Assembly: GCF_008195825.1 (NCBI RefSeq)
Contig: NZ_CP043329.1
Location: 558,001 to 622,000 of the forward strand
Source of the DNA: Pedobacter aquae
Lineage (GTDB): Bacteria; Bacteroidota; Bacteroidia; Sphingobacteriales; Sphingobacteriaceae
Direction of reading: 5' to 3'
DNA: 64,000 nucleotides
Part shown: positions 32,747-41,249 of the stretch, piece after piece
Numbering within the stretch: the first letter of the stretch is position 1
How the letters are laid out: each line of letters opens with the position of its first letter
Notes under the pieces: generated by a model
The model's input: the letters and a program-made list of their open reading frames with translations, nothing else
What the model was told of the DNA's origin: nothing
The model's database searches: none
Made by a program: the position numbers and the translations under genes

Positions 32747-33388
32747 ATGGCAACAATCAAAAAAGGAATCCTGGGTGGGTTCTCAGGAAAAGTAGGAACA
32801 GTCATAGGTGGCAACTGGAAAGGCATAGACTATATACGCAGTTTACCTAAAAAATCATCAAAGCCGGCAACAGCTTTGCAAAACGATCAACGCTTGAAGT
32901 TTGCTTTAGTTGTTGGTTTTCTAAGACCCATAAGTCAGTTGATAGCGAAAGGCTTTCAATCTGTTGCAGATGCCCGTACACCGCTTAATGCCGCAGTATC
33001 TTATCATGTAAAAGAAGCTGTTATGGGTACTAGCCCTAATTTTACGATAGATACTTCAAAAGTATTATTTAGTCAGGGAGATTTAACCGGAGCCTGGGCA
33101 CCCTTAGTAGAGAGTACAGTTCCGGCGAGTATTAATTTCAATTGGCAGGATAATACCGGAACTGGTTTATCTGCGGCTACAGATCAAGCGGTATTATTGG
33201 TTTACAATGCTCAAAAACAACAATATGTGTTTTTGGAGAATGCGGCTAGTCGCTCAGCCACAGAAGTAGATATGATTTTACCCTCAGATTTCTCGGGAGA
33301 TGAGGTAGACTGTTGGATAAGTTTCAGCACTTCGGATGGTAAGCGTATGGCTACCAGCATTTATGTAGGCAAAGTAACAGTTGCTTAG
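32747..33388 (+). CDS. DUF6266 family protein
   Basis: The 213-residue protein starts at ATG 32747 with MATIKKGILGGFSGKVGTVI, GGNWKGIDYIRSLPKKSSKP, the typical opening of DUF6266, followed by a helical block with PLNAAVSYHVKEAVMG and a C-terminal beta-rich domain (LLVYNAQKQQYVFLENAA). No signal peptide. The function is unknown. It has its own promoter and a terminator right after it, ahead of the lysis-like genes. Confidence 0.8.
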   Translation: MATIKKGILGGFSGKVGTVIGGNWKGIDYIRSLPKKSSKPATALQNDQRLKFALVVGFLRPISQLIAKGFQSVADARTPLNAAVSYHVKEAVMGTSPNFTIDTSKVLFSQGDLTGAWAPLVESTVPASINFNWQDNTGTGLSAATDQAVLLVYNAQKQQYVFLENAASRSATEVDMILPSDFSGDEVDCWISFSTSDGKRMATSIYVGKVTVA

Positions 33389-33397
33389 CTAAGTTAT

Positions 33398-33430
33398 AGG
33401 GTGTCTCTGTAAGAGGAGGCACCCTTATTT
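33398..33430 (+). terminator. terminator after the DUF6266 gene
   Basis: AGGGTG pairs with CACCCT, supported by TCTC/GAGG inside, followed by TATTT. Confidence 0.6.
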
Positions 33431-33452
33431 AATCATTCAAAAAATATTCATC

Positions 33453-33836
33453 ATGAATTTATTACTTGTTTATCATAGTAGGAGAGGCATCATACGGCCT
33501 TCTCTTAATGTTCAGCCTGTGATATGGCTATGCTTAGGACTGCTTATTTTTTATAGCGCTATTCCCTTCTGGATTTATCGGGTTGATGATACAGCAGCAC
33601 TTCCAGATGCAGGAATCTGGGTAATGATATTAATTGCGCTATTAACCTTTCTGCTATTCTTAGCCCTTATTTGGTACCTCTTTAACAAGAGCTGGAACAG
33701 CTTAGGTTTACCTAGCATTGGCAATTTGGTTTTACAATTTAAACAACTCACCTTATGGCAACAATTCGTATTATATCTATCTTCTTTTACTTTGCTCTTA
33801 CTTACAGCTATAGCTTGTTTACTGGCAATGCTGTAG
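33453..33836 (+). CDS. three-segment membrane protein, holin candidate
   Basis: The 127-residue protein has three hydrophobic segments (VIWLCLGLLIFYSAIPFWIY, WVMILIALLTFLLFLALIWY and FVLYLSSFTLLLLTAIACLL) and a short basic N-terminal part (YHSRRGIIR), the size and topology of a class I holin. No sequence family is recognised, so the call rests on topology and on the next two genes, a CHAP hydrolase and a spanin-like lipoprotein. Its last 82 bases overlap the CHAP gene in another frame, where the third membrane segment lies over the signal peptide of the hydrolase. Confidence 0.6.
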   Translation: MNLLLVYHSRRGIIRPSLNVQPVIWLCLGLLIFYSAIPFWIYRVDDTAALPDAGIWVMILIALLTFLLFLALIWYLFNKSWNSLGLPSIGNLVLQFKQLTLWQQFVLYLSSFTLLLLTAIACLLAML

Positions 33837-34354
33837 GGCATCAATCTACTTCTTGGTCCTTAAATCAAGCATCAGCAAAAAGGTTAAAATTACTTGAGGT
33901 TTATCGAAAAGAAATAGGCACCAAAGAAAAAAGCAACCGTAACGACGGTAGTCAAGTAGAAAGCTATCTCAAATATACGGGTCATAACAAAGGCGCTCCC
34001 TGGTGTGCCGCCTTTGTGAGCTGGTGCTTAGGCCAAGCAGCTATCAACAATCCACGTACCGCATGGAGTCCGGCTTTATTACCAGCAAAGCGTATCATTT
34101 GGAAAAATACTTGGCAGAAAGAAAAAACACAGCCACAGGCAGGAGATGTCTTTGGCATCTGGTATGCCTCTAAAAAACGTATTGCCCATTGCGGTTTCAT
34201 AGATGCATGGGGCGAAAGCATCGTGATCACCGTTGAAGGGAATACCAATGAAGCAGGAAGCAGAGAAGGTGATGGGGTTTACCGTAAGCGCAGGCTTAAA
34301 CGTACTTTATATGCCGTGGCAGATTGGATTACAGAAAGGAGGGAGAGTATATGA
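33755..34354 (+). CDS. CHAP-type peptidoglycan hydrolase, endolysin candidate
   Basis: The 199-residue protein has a signal-like N-terminus (ISIFFYFALTYSYSLFTGNA) and a CHAP/NlpC-like amidase or endopeptidase domain: APWCAAFVSWCLGQA with the catalytic Cys84, GDVFGIWYASKKRIAHCGFI with the catalytic His, and VEGNTNEAGS. The first ATG is the only one available, which forces the 82-base overlap with the upstream membrane protein. It would be exported by Sec and cut peptide cross-links in the periplasm. It overlaps the next ATG by 4 bases (ATGA). Confidence 0.85.
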   Translation: MATIRIISIFFYFALTYSYSLFTGNAVGHQSTSWSLNQASAKRLKLLEVYRKEIGTKEKSNRNDGSQVESYLKYTGHNKGAPWCAAFVSWCLGQAAINNPRTAWSPALLPAKRIIWKNTWQKEKTQPQAGDVFGIWYASKKRIAHCGFIDAWGESIVITVEGNTNEAGSREGDGVYRKRRLKRTLYAVADWITERRESI

Positions 34355-34833
34355 GAAAACTTATAATATTATTGGCGATGCTAGTACTAACAGCCTGTTC
34401 AAGTCAAAAATCCCGATATCAGCAACTCCTCACAGAACTAGAAAAGACCAAACAGGCTAGCATGATAAAAGATAGCCTGCAAAGTAAAAGCAGTACGATA
34501 AGCTCTACACAGCAGCAAGTAAAAGAAGGTATCGTCTTAGAAATGGATGAACTGTTTTACTGGCATCCAGATAGCGGCTTGCAGCAGCGGCCGGGCTTTA
34601 TCAAAGTAAAAATTTATAAAAGTAGGAGTAAAGACAGTTTAATACAAGCTATCCATCAACAGCAAAGCAGTACCATTAAAGCCCATCAGCAAGAACAAGA
34701 AATGCTAAAGAAAACAACTCATAAAGCATTAGAAAAGGAAGTGGAAAGGAAAGGGAGTTTTGCTTGGGTAATATTAGCTGTGATTTTCTTAGGCTTGTTG
34801 GTTGTTGGGCTTTGGTGGAAGTTAAGAAGTTAG
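34351..34833 (+). CDS. lipoprotein with C-terminal membrane segment, u-spanin candidate
   Basis: From the ATG at 34351 the protein has 160 residues: lipoprotein signal MRKLIILLAMLVLTACSSQK with Cys16 in the lipobox, a long helical, Gln- and Lys-rich middle (LIQAIHQQQSSTIKAHQQEQ) and a C-terminal membrane segment FAWVILAVIFLGLLVVGLWW followed by KLRS. A lipid anchor at one end and a membrane segment at the other is the topology of unimolecular spanins, which span the periplasm and fuse both membranes in phage lysis. AAAGGAGGG lies 8 bases before the ATG, a strong Shine-Dalgarno that is rare in this phylum. A TTG at 34324 is a poor alternative. Confidence 0.65.
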   Translation: MRKLIILLAMLVLTACSSQKSRYQQLLTELEKTKQASMIKDSLQSKSSTISSTQQQVKEGIVLEMDELFYWHPDSGLQQRPGFIKVKIYKSRSKDSLIQAIHQQQSSTIKAHQQEQEMLKKTTHKALEKEVERKGSFAWVILAVIFLGLLVVGLWWKLRS

Positions 34834-34852
34834 AAAGGTTTGCTGTGAATTT

Positions 34853-35290
34853 CCTCCCTCTTCAACTCTCCCTCCAGAGAGAGACACTGGGTGGAATATC
34901 TAGCAAGTGTGTTAATGGGAATTATATTTTCTAAAAAGTAATTCTAACCCATTTGTAAGGTGTCCTCCTCTTGGAGGAGGTGTAGGAGGAGGCTTTTACC
35001 GTCTTTTAAGCATCTTTCTACTCAAAAACGCCCTCCCTCTTTCATTCTCCCTCCAAAGGGAGACACTAGGCGGCATAGCTATCAAGTGTGTTAATGGGAA
35101 TTATATTTTCTAAAAAGTAATCCTAACCCATTTGTAAGGTGTCCTCCTCTTGGAGGAGGTGCAGGAGGAGGCTTTTACCGTCTTTTAAGCATCTTTCTAC
35201 TTTTTACTCCTTACTTTCTACTCAAAAACGCCCTCCCTCTTTCATTCTCCCTCCAAAAGGGAGATACTGGGTGGAATACCTTTTAAGCGT
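34853..35290. repeat. tandem repeats of about 180-200 bp
   Basis: A unit starting CCTCCCTCTT begins at 34853, 35032 and 35232. The first two copies are long and nearly the same (through GTGTTAATGGGAATTATATT, GGTGTCCTCCTCTTGGAGGA); the third is partial. The second is lengthened by 21 bases near its end. Each full unit contains the hairpin CCTCCTC-TT-GGAGGAGG. No gene is seen from 34834 to 35527. Confidence 0.85.
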
Positions 35291-35527
35291 ATGAAATGGA
35301 AAGTCTTTTTTCTTTTAAAGATATTAATACTAACCCATTTGCTGAGTGTACACACGATAGGGTTTAGGTGGGGTTGGCTATATAATTTAAACTATAAACT
35401 ATTGTTTGTTAACATTGTAATATAGCAAAGGAAATTAAGTATAATTTTATTAAGCTTAGAGTTAAGTGACAAGAGCAATCTTCATAAGTATAAGCTTTAA
35501 AATTGGTTTCTCTTACTTAATAAAATC

Positions 35528-37531
35528 TTAAATTGGGGCATAAAAATATCCAAAATCTGTATAAAAAGTTTTTCCTTTTGAAATACTCAAAATATAATTC
35601 ATTTTATTTAAATTGAGATTTGGGACTTGATTTAAGTAAAAAACTACTCCCGTTTTCATCCTAGAGATATCATCAGGAATATCTCCAACAGCATTGCCTG
35701 ATAGATAGATAATAGAAATATTTTTTAAATCAAAAAATGATTTCGGAAGAACAGTTAGATTACAATTATTAAGAGATAATTTTTCTAAAGCATCTAAATT
35801 ACCAAAAGATTCCGGTAATGATTCAAGTTTACTACGTTGGGCATTTAATTCTTTAAGATTTTTTAAATTTCCAAAAGATTCTGGAAGTCTTTTGAGATAG
35901 GATGCGGCGGCATAAAAATTGGTTAAAGAACTTAAATTTCCAAAGCTTTCAGGAAGTTCTTCTAAGTTACCTCCTAATGATAAACTTTTTAGCTTATTTA
36001 AGTTTCCAAAGCTTTTAGGAAGATAATTAAGCTTTCCGTATAATTCTAAATTTTCTAGACTAGACAGATTCCCGAAATTTTGGGGTAGCTCTTTTAAACT
36101 CACTTGATTTAAATATAAAGTTTTTAAAGCTTTAAGATCTGAGAAAGATTCAGGAAGCTCATGAAGCATAGAAGAATTAAGTTCAAGACGCTCCAGTCTA
36201 ATCAATTTATTAATATCAGCAGGTAAGGTGATTTTTGTATCGGTATTTGATAAGAATCGTAAATTTAGAATCTTTAAATTTTCACAATTGCTAAGATTTG
36301 AAGGGATATAAGGATCTCTAACTAATGATGATATTTTTTCTATCTTTTTTAATTCTCCAATATTGTCTGGAAGGGCCTTCATAGAAAGCTCTAAAATTTT
36401 TAAATTATCTAAGTCACCAAGAGTTCCATTAAAGTCAATCAATCCAAAGCTAGAAGCTATAAAAGATTCTAATGACTTTAATTTTCCGAAGCTTTTAGGT
36501 AAAGTCACCATTCTATCTGGAGCAGAAAAATTAAGCGGAGCTACAATTAGCTTTTTAAGTTTTGTAAGGTTACCAAAATTCTCAGGGAATATTAGGTCTT
36601 TACCTACTCTGTCTAAATTAAGTTCTTCCAAATTGATAAAAGCATCACCAAATAAATTAGGAATTTGTCCTAAAGAAGATCCTCCTAAATTTAGATTTCT
36701 AAGCCATTTTAGGCTTTTTAAAGCTGGATACCTTTCGCTAGCATTCATTATCCAAGCTATTCCTGATGCCTGCAAGTTTAACTCTATTACATTATTATTA
36801 TTGTCTCTTCTAACTTCTCTACTATTAGGGGATAATTGTAGCTCGTATAGAGCCTCTTCCTGTTGATAATCTCCGGTTGTAAATACCTTATGAAATTTAA
36901 ACTCTTTTCCAGCATATTTGTAAGTATAAGTTGCTGTATAGTTAGTATTAGCGTATCCATGTATATTTATTACAGGTTTTTTTTCAAAAGGTTCTGCATA
37001 ACCATCCATGTAACGAGATTCTAGTCGGGCATATGCCGGGGTTATAGACCAAGTACCTTTATATTTTGGATTTACTTGAAGAGTTATAATAGTTTTAAAA
37101 TTACTTGGTGTGGCATCAGTTATTTTTATATCTAGAGAAGGAATAATAACCGTTATTTCAATACTACTTTCCTTCTTATTTAAATCCCAATGGGTCCATC
37201 TTAACTTATATTCTTCTCCAGGAATTCCCTTAAATCTAGAGAATGGATTGTTTTTATCTTCAAAGAACACAAAATTATCCAACACTGAACCACTTATGAT
37301 TTTCCATTCGCCGCTTTCCCCTTTTTGCAATGCCCTGGCATTTAGGTTGATAACAAAATCTTCATCGGTGACGTTAGGTTCAGATAAGGTTGGCTCAAAG
37401 CTATCCTTTAGCACTTGTACTTCTTCTATTTTTTTACAAGAAGAAAAAAAAGCAATGCAAGCAGTAATAATTATAAAAGCGTAAGATTTCTTTAAAAGAA
37501 TCTTATTGTTCTGTTTTAAATGAGAAAACAT
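35528..37531 (-). CDS. leucine-rich-repeat lipoprotein
   Basis: The protein of about 667 residues has a lipoprotein signal (SYAFIIITACIAFFSSCKKI), an N-terminal beta-rich part of about 250 residues (PKD-like) and at least a dozen leucine-rich repeats of about 23 residues with the core LPESFGNLKNLKELN. The repeats resemble plant-type/ROCO LRR and form a solenoid for protein binding. It is the last of four overlapping lipoprotein genes. The ATG at 37531 is preferred because the signal begins shortly after; one at 37564 exists. It probably sits on the outer membrane surface; the ligand is unknown. Confidence 0.85.
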   Translation of the reverse strand: MFSHLKQNNKILLKKSYAFIIITACIAFFSSCKKIEEVQVLKDSFEPTLSEPNVTDEDFVINLNARALQKGESGEWKIISGSVLDNFVFFEDKNNPFSRFKGIPGEEYKLRWTHWDLNKKESSIEITVIIPSLDIKITDATPSNFKTIITLQVNPKYKGTWSITPAYARLESRYMDGYAEPFEKKPVINIHGYANTNYTATYTYKYAGKEFKFHKVFTTGDYQQEEALYELQLSPNSREVRRDNNNNVIELNLQASGIAWIMNASERYPALKSLKWLRNLNLGGSSLGQIPNLFGDAFINLEELNLDRVGKDLIFPENFGNLTKLKKLIVAPLNFSAPDRMVTLPKSFGKLKSLESFIASSFGLIDFNGTLGDLDNLKILELSMKALPDNIGELKKIEKISSLVRDPYIPSNLSNCENLKILNLRFLSNTDTKITLPADINKLIRLERLELNSSMLHELPESFSDLKALKTLYLNQVSLKELPQNFGNLSSLENLELYGKLNYLPKSFGNLNKLKSLSLGGNLEELPESFGNLSSLTNFYAAASYLKRLPESFGNLKNLKELNAQRSKLESLPESFGNLDALEKLSLNNCNLTVLPKSFFDLKNISIIYLSGNAVGDIPDDISRMKTGVVFYLNQVPNLNLNKMNYILSISKGKTFYTDFGYFYAPI

Positions 37532-37913
37532 CTGAGTAAATTTCCTTAGTTGATTTATTATCAATTACTACTATTTGATAGTAATATGTTTTATCTGGTT
37601 GTAATAAATTAATATATGCTGAAAACCTGTTAGAATTAAGTACATAAACCGGATATTCTTTGATGTTTATGTTATTGTAAAAAGAATTTTTATCTGTACT
37701 CATTCTTATGAAAGTGTTACTATAGGGATAACTTTCTAATGTAAAAGATATTTGATAAATCCCATTGTCATGATTTACTACCGTATTTAGATTTTCAAAT
37801 GGATCTATCAAAATTTCAATGATCTCTTTCTTACATGATGTAGAAAAGATTACATAGAGGAAAAATATAAAAAGTGAGGTAACTTTACCTTTTTTTAATG
37901 ATTGATATTTCAT
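37503..37913 (-). CDS. small fibronectin-III-like lipoprotein
   Basis: The 136-residue protein has a lipoprotein signal (LFIFFLYVIFSTSCKKEIIE) and one beta-sandwich domain ending with YINLLQPDKTYYYQIVVIDN, a usual FN3 end motif. It overlaps both neighbours by about 29 bases, so it belongs to the four-gene lipoprotein operon. Confidence 0.75.
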   Translation of the reverse strand: MKYQSLKKGKVTSLFIFFLYVIFSTSCKKEIIEILIDPFENLNTVVNHDNGIYQISFTLESYPYSNTFIRMSTDKNSFYNNINIKEYPVYVLNSNRFSAYINLLQPDKTYYYQIVVIDNKSTKEIYSDVFSFKTEQ

Positions 37914-39447
37914 ACATTTTTAAATCTGCATTTAGATAAAATTTTTTGTTGTAAAAGAATATACCTTCCAAATAGGTATAGTTTAGATTTATTTTTTGAT
38001 ATATCTTATAAAGGTTTCTCTCAGAAATATTAAATATGAAGAAGTTATTAGGTGAAATAGCTAATAGTATATTACCCTCGTAATTAATGAGATTTTTAAC
38101 TCTAAAAATTTGCGGATTATATATTGTTCCACCTCTATAGATTTCATTAAGGGTAAATGCGCTGGGATCTACAGTGTAGATACATAATGTAGAATTTAAT
38201 GCAAACCCTTGATCGTAAATTGGAGCTAAACCAATTAAATAAAGTTGATTATTGATAGAAATAAAATGATAATCGGTTAATTTTTGTTTAAAAATGGTTA
38301 TTTCTTCAAATTTTTTATTTACATTATTGTATTTGTACAGATAATAAGTAGGAGGTATGTTTTCATTATAAGCGCTACTATTAGCCAAACCAAAGGTCAT
38401 ATATAAATTATCATCATGGATGAAAAATTGAGAATTAATAATATACTTCGATCCAGCCCTAAAAGATTTCTCTGTAAGAGTGTCAGAAAACCATGAATTA
38501 TCAATAGGAGAATAAGCATATACTTGAATGTAGCTAACAATGTTTGTGAAGTTATCAGTTGCAACATTTAGATGTATTGGCGGAAAAAAAAGATGATTTT
38601 TATATTCTGTACCTGGGTTTCTTCCAATGTAATTGCCGTTTTGATACATAGAAGTACCAATATTTAATAAACGACTTTCATCTTCTTTCCATTTAAGGAT
38701 ATTAGGAGAGTCAAAATAATAGAGCTCGTTTTTAAATACAGAGGCTCTATCTGCATACATATTAGTAGAATTGAAATTTATCCAATACCTATCTCTATTG
38801 TATGATAAATTTATTGATTTTTTAAAAATTTCAACTCCTTTATAAAATACTGAGATAAGGCTAACTTCATCTACAGGTTTTTTTATCCCTTCTAAACGTA
38901 TAATATAGTTATTGTTTGAGGAAATAACAGGATAATCAAATTCAAGTATATAATTAGATAATTTTATTTCGAGTTGAGAAAGATTTAAATTATTTAATTG
39001 TTTACCTTCGAGTTCTAATGAAAAATGTCCAATTGAGTCATAATAAACAGTGTCATTTTTTAATGATAAAGCATATTTAATTTCTTCTGAAGATAGCGTT
39101 CTGACAATTAAATTTTTATCCTCTTTATACTCTACTCCTTTTTGTTTGTAAAAAACATTTACAATATATTCCGTATCTGGTTCTAAATCCTGAAGAGAAA
39201 GTTCTAAAATATCTGTTTTACGCAGAGCCTTTACTTTTTTTTCGCTATTGGGTGAATTTTTTTTATAGAAATATACGCCAGTTTCTTCATAACCAAGTTT
39301 AGAAAGCTTGTAATTTAAATCTATTTGATGAGATTTAACTGATGTGACAAACATATCAATGGCTGATATGGGTTGTTGGATATCTTTTTTACAACTAAAA
39401 AATAAACATATTAGAAAGAACAAAATAAATTTTTTATAAACTACCAT
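37885..39447 (-). CDS. lipoprotein with FN3-like and beta-propeller-like domains
   Basis: From the ATG at 39447 the protein has 520 residues: signal KKFILFFLICLFFSCKKDIQ with a lipobox Cys, an FN3-like domain (LQDLEPDTEYIVNVFYKQ), a further beta domain and a C-terminal part with repeated Kelch-like blades (NELYYFDSPNILKW, HDDNLYMTFGLAN, INNQLYLIGLAPI, NEIYRGGTIYNPQI). An upstream start at 39531 lies in the previous gene's coding end and is rejected. It overlaps the preceding gene by 14 bases and the next by 29. Confidence 0.78.
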   Translation of the reverse strand: MVVYKKFILFFLICLFFSCKKDIQQPISAIDMFVTSVKSHQIDLNYKLSKLGYEETGVYFYKKNSPNSEKKVKALRKTDILELSLQDLEPDTEYIVNVFYKQKGVEYKEDKNLIVRTLSSEEIKYALSLKNDTVYYDSIGHFSLELEGKQLNNLNLSQLEIKLSNYILEFDYPVISSNNNYIIRLEGIKKPVDEVSLISVFYKGVEIFKKSINLSYNRDRYWINFNSTNMYADRASVFKNELYYFDSPNILKWKEDESRLLNIGTSMYQNGNYIGRNPGTEYKNHLFFPPIHLNVATDNFTNIVSYIQVYAYSPIDNSWFSDTLTEKSFRAGSKYIINSQFFIHDDNLYMTFGLANSSAYNENIPPTYYLYKYNNVNKKFEEITIFKQKLTDYHFISINNQLYLIGLAPIYDQGFALNSTLCIYTVDPSAFTLNEIYRGGTIYNPQIFRVKNLINYEGNILLAISPNNFFIFNISERNLYKIYQKINLNYTYLEGIFFYNKKFYLNADLKMYEISIIKKR

Positions 39448-40863
39448 CTGTTTTAGTTCTAATAAATACAAAATTAAAATTCTCATAGGAGTAAGTCTGA
39501 CCATAACTAATAAATAAATTAAAAGAACCATTATTGTTTTGAGTTAAGGCAGATATACCATGGTAGTTTAGTTCAGTATAAAAACGCTTGGTTTTTAGAT
39601 TCATATCCTTGTCGAAAGTTAAGATACCTCCATGATTTACGAATCCGCTTCCGTTTCTAGAACCATAGACAATAATTTCACCCAGATTATTTATAAAAGA
39701 TTTAGAAAAAGATACAGCTCCAGTTATTTTTTTTTGATTGATTAAAATACCACTTGTATTAAATTTATAATAATATATCTCATTGTAATAAGTATCAGGA
39801 TTACTTGCTATAAATGCTACATGATCATTTTCGTCAACTATTAAAGACCCATTAGAAAAAAAACCATCAACAGTTATATTTCTGATAAATGTACCTTGAT
39901 AATTGTACTGAAAAATCTTGTTTTGCAGATTACCATATTGAAATATTGCATAAATATTTTTTTAGAATCTATTTGTATAGTAACTATTGAACCATTTTCT
40001 GAGTTTTCTTGCTTCCAGTTAGCATTTAGAGTTTCAGGATTTATCGATAGTAATAGGCCTCTATTTGTGCCTAATAAAATTTCTTGATTTGATATATGAT
40101 AAACAGTATTTATTTTGTGATTAGTTAAATCTGGTAAATTTATTTTTGTTATTAATTCTCCTGTAAAGGTATTTAATCTAAAAATATAGCTCCCGGCAAA
40201 TACCATAGCCTCTGTTTCATTATGGTTTAATAAAATGTTATTTCTTGTATTATCTGTAATTCCATGATCTATAGCCGATATAATTCTGTACCATAAAAAG
40301 TTGCCATCTTTGTCAATACGGAAAACTAATAATTTAAAGCCATCATTTTGATAATCGTTTGTATGAATCAGATGTCTAACAAAAATGTGTCCGCCGTCAT
40401 TAGATTTAATAAATCCTATAGGACCACCTATTCTAGAATAGCTATGTATGTTATATTCTTGGTATAATTTACCGTCATTTGTTTGAACCTTTTCTGGTAA
40501 AGTTTTGGCTAATATTTCTTTTTCTATTTTAAGATTATCTGTAACCAAAGCAATAACTTTAATTTTATACTCTTCTTCCGCTCTTAACTTAATTAAACTG
40601 TATTTGTTGCTTTTAACACCTTCAGCAACTTTTTTTTCATTCACATAAATGCTGTATGTGATAGGTTTAAAATGCGAGCTAAGAGAATTAGTCCAACTTA
40701 TTTCTATGAAATTTGTACTAACTGATGATACCTCTAACTCAAAATCTGATAACTCTTCTTTTTCTTCAACAAAAAAATCTTCAGTTATTAAATTCGTTTT
40801 TTTACAAGCTAATAAAGAAAGAGTTAATATAAAGCATATTAATCTCTGATTAATGTTTAACAT
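39434..40863 (-). pseudogene. lipoprotein with FN3 and propeller-like domains, frameshifted at an A7 run
   Basis: The first frame (40863-39874) begins with a lipoprotein signal (LICFILTLSLLACKKTNLIT), an FN3 domain (VSTNFIEISWTNSLSSHFKP) and propeller-like repeats. It derails at the run 39957-39963. With one more base, DSKKNIYAIFQYGNLQNKIF and a further 170 residues follow in the other frame, ending FNFVFIRTKTDGSL with TAA at 39434-39436. The restored protein has about 475 residues. First gene of the lipoprotein operon. The clean continuation favours a one-base error over decay. Confidence 0.8.
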
Positions 40864-41249
40864 AGGTTAATAGGAAATTTGTTTACAAGATAGAATTTTA
40901 TCAAATAATTTTAAAATTTTAAAATTGAAACTTTAAGAAAAATTGCTCTACCTTATTTCTTGAATGAGGATAGTCCTAAAAGATTTATAAAACCTCTGTT
41001 TGGAGCTCAATTAGAGTATTAATCCACTCTTCATGGATTAATATCATCAATTTTTACAAAAATAGACACAAATTTTATAGCCTTAAAGCTTTAAGTAAGC
41101 GTCCTTTGGTTTAAGCAAATCAGGTAAAATCCCATATAGCTGATTGCGGTAACCAATTATTTTATAACTTAAGAAAGGAGGGCTTCATAAAACAATACAT
41201 TTTACTTCTCTTATTTAAACAATAAACTAATCATAAAATTAATAAACCA
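40864..41249. other. intergenic region between divergent operons
   Basis: AT-rich gap between the lipoprotein operon (leftward) and the SusC gene (rightward). It must hold both promoters, but no perfect -7 box was found. No gene is visible. Confidence 0.45.
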
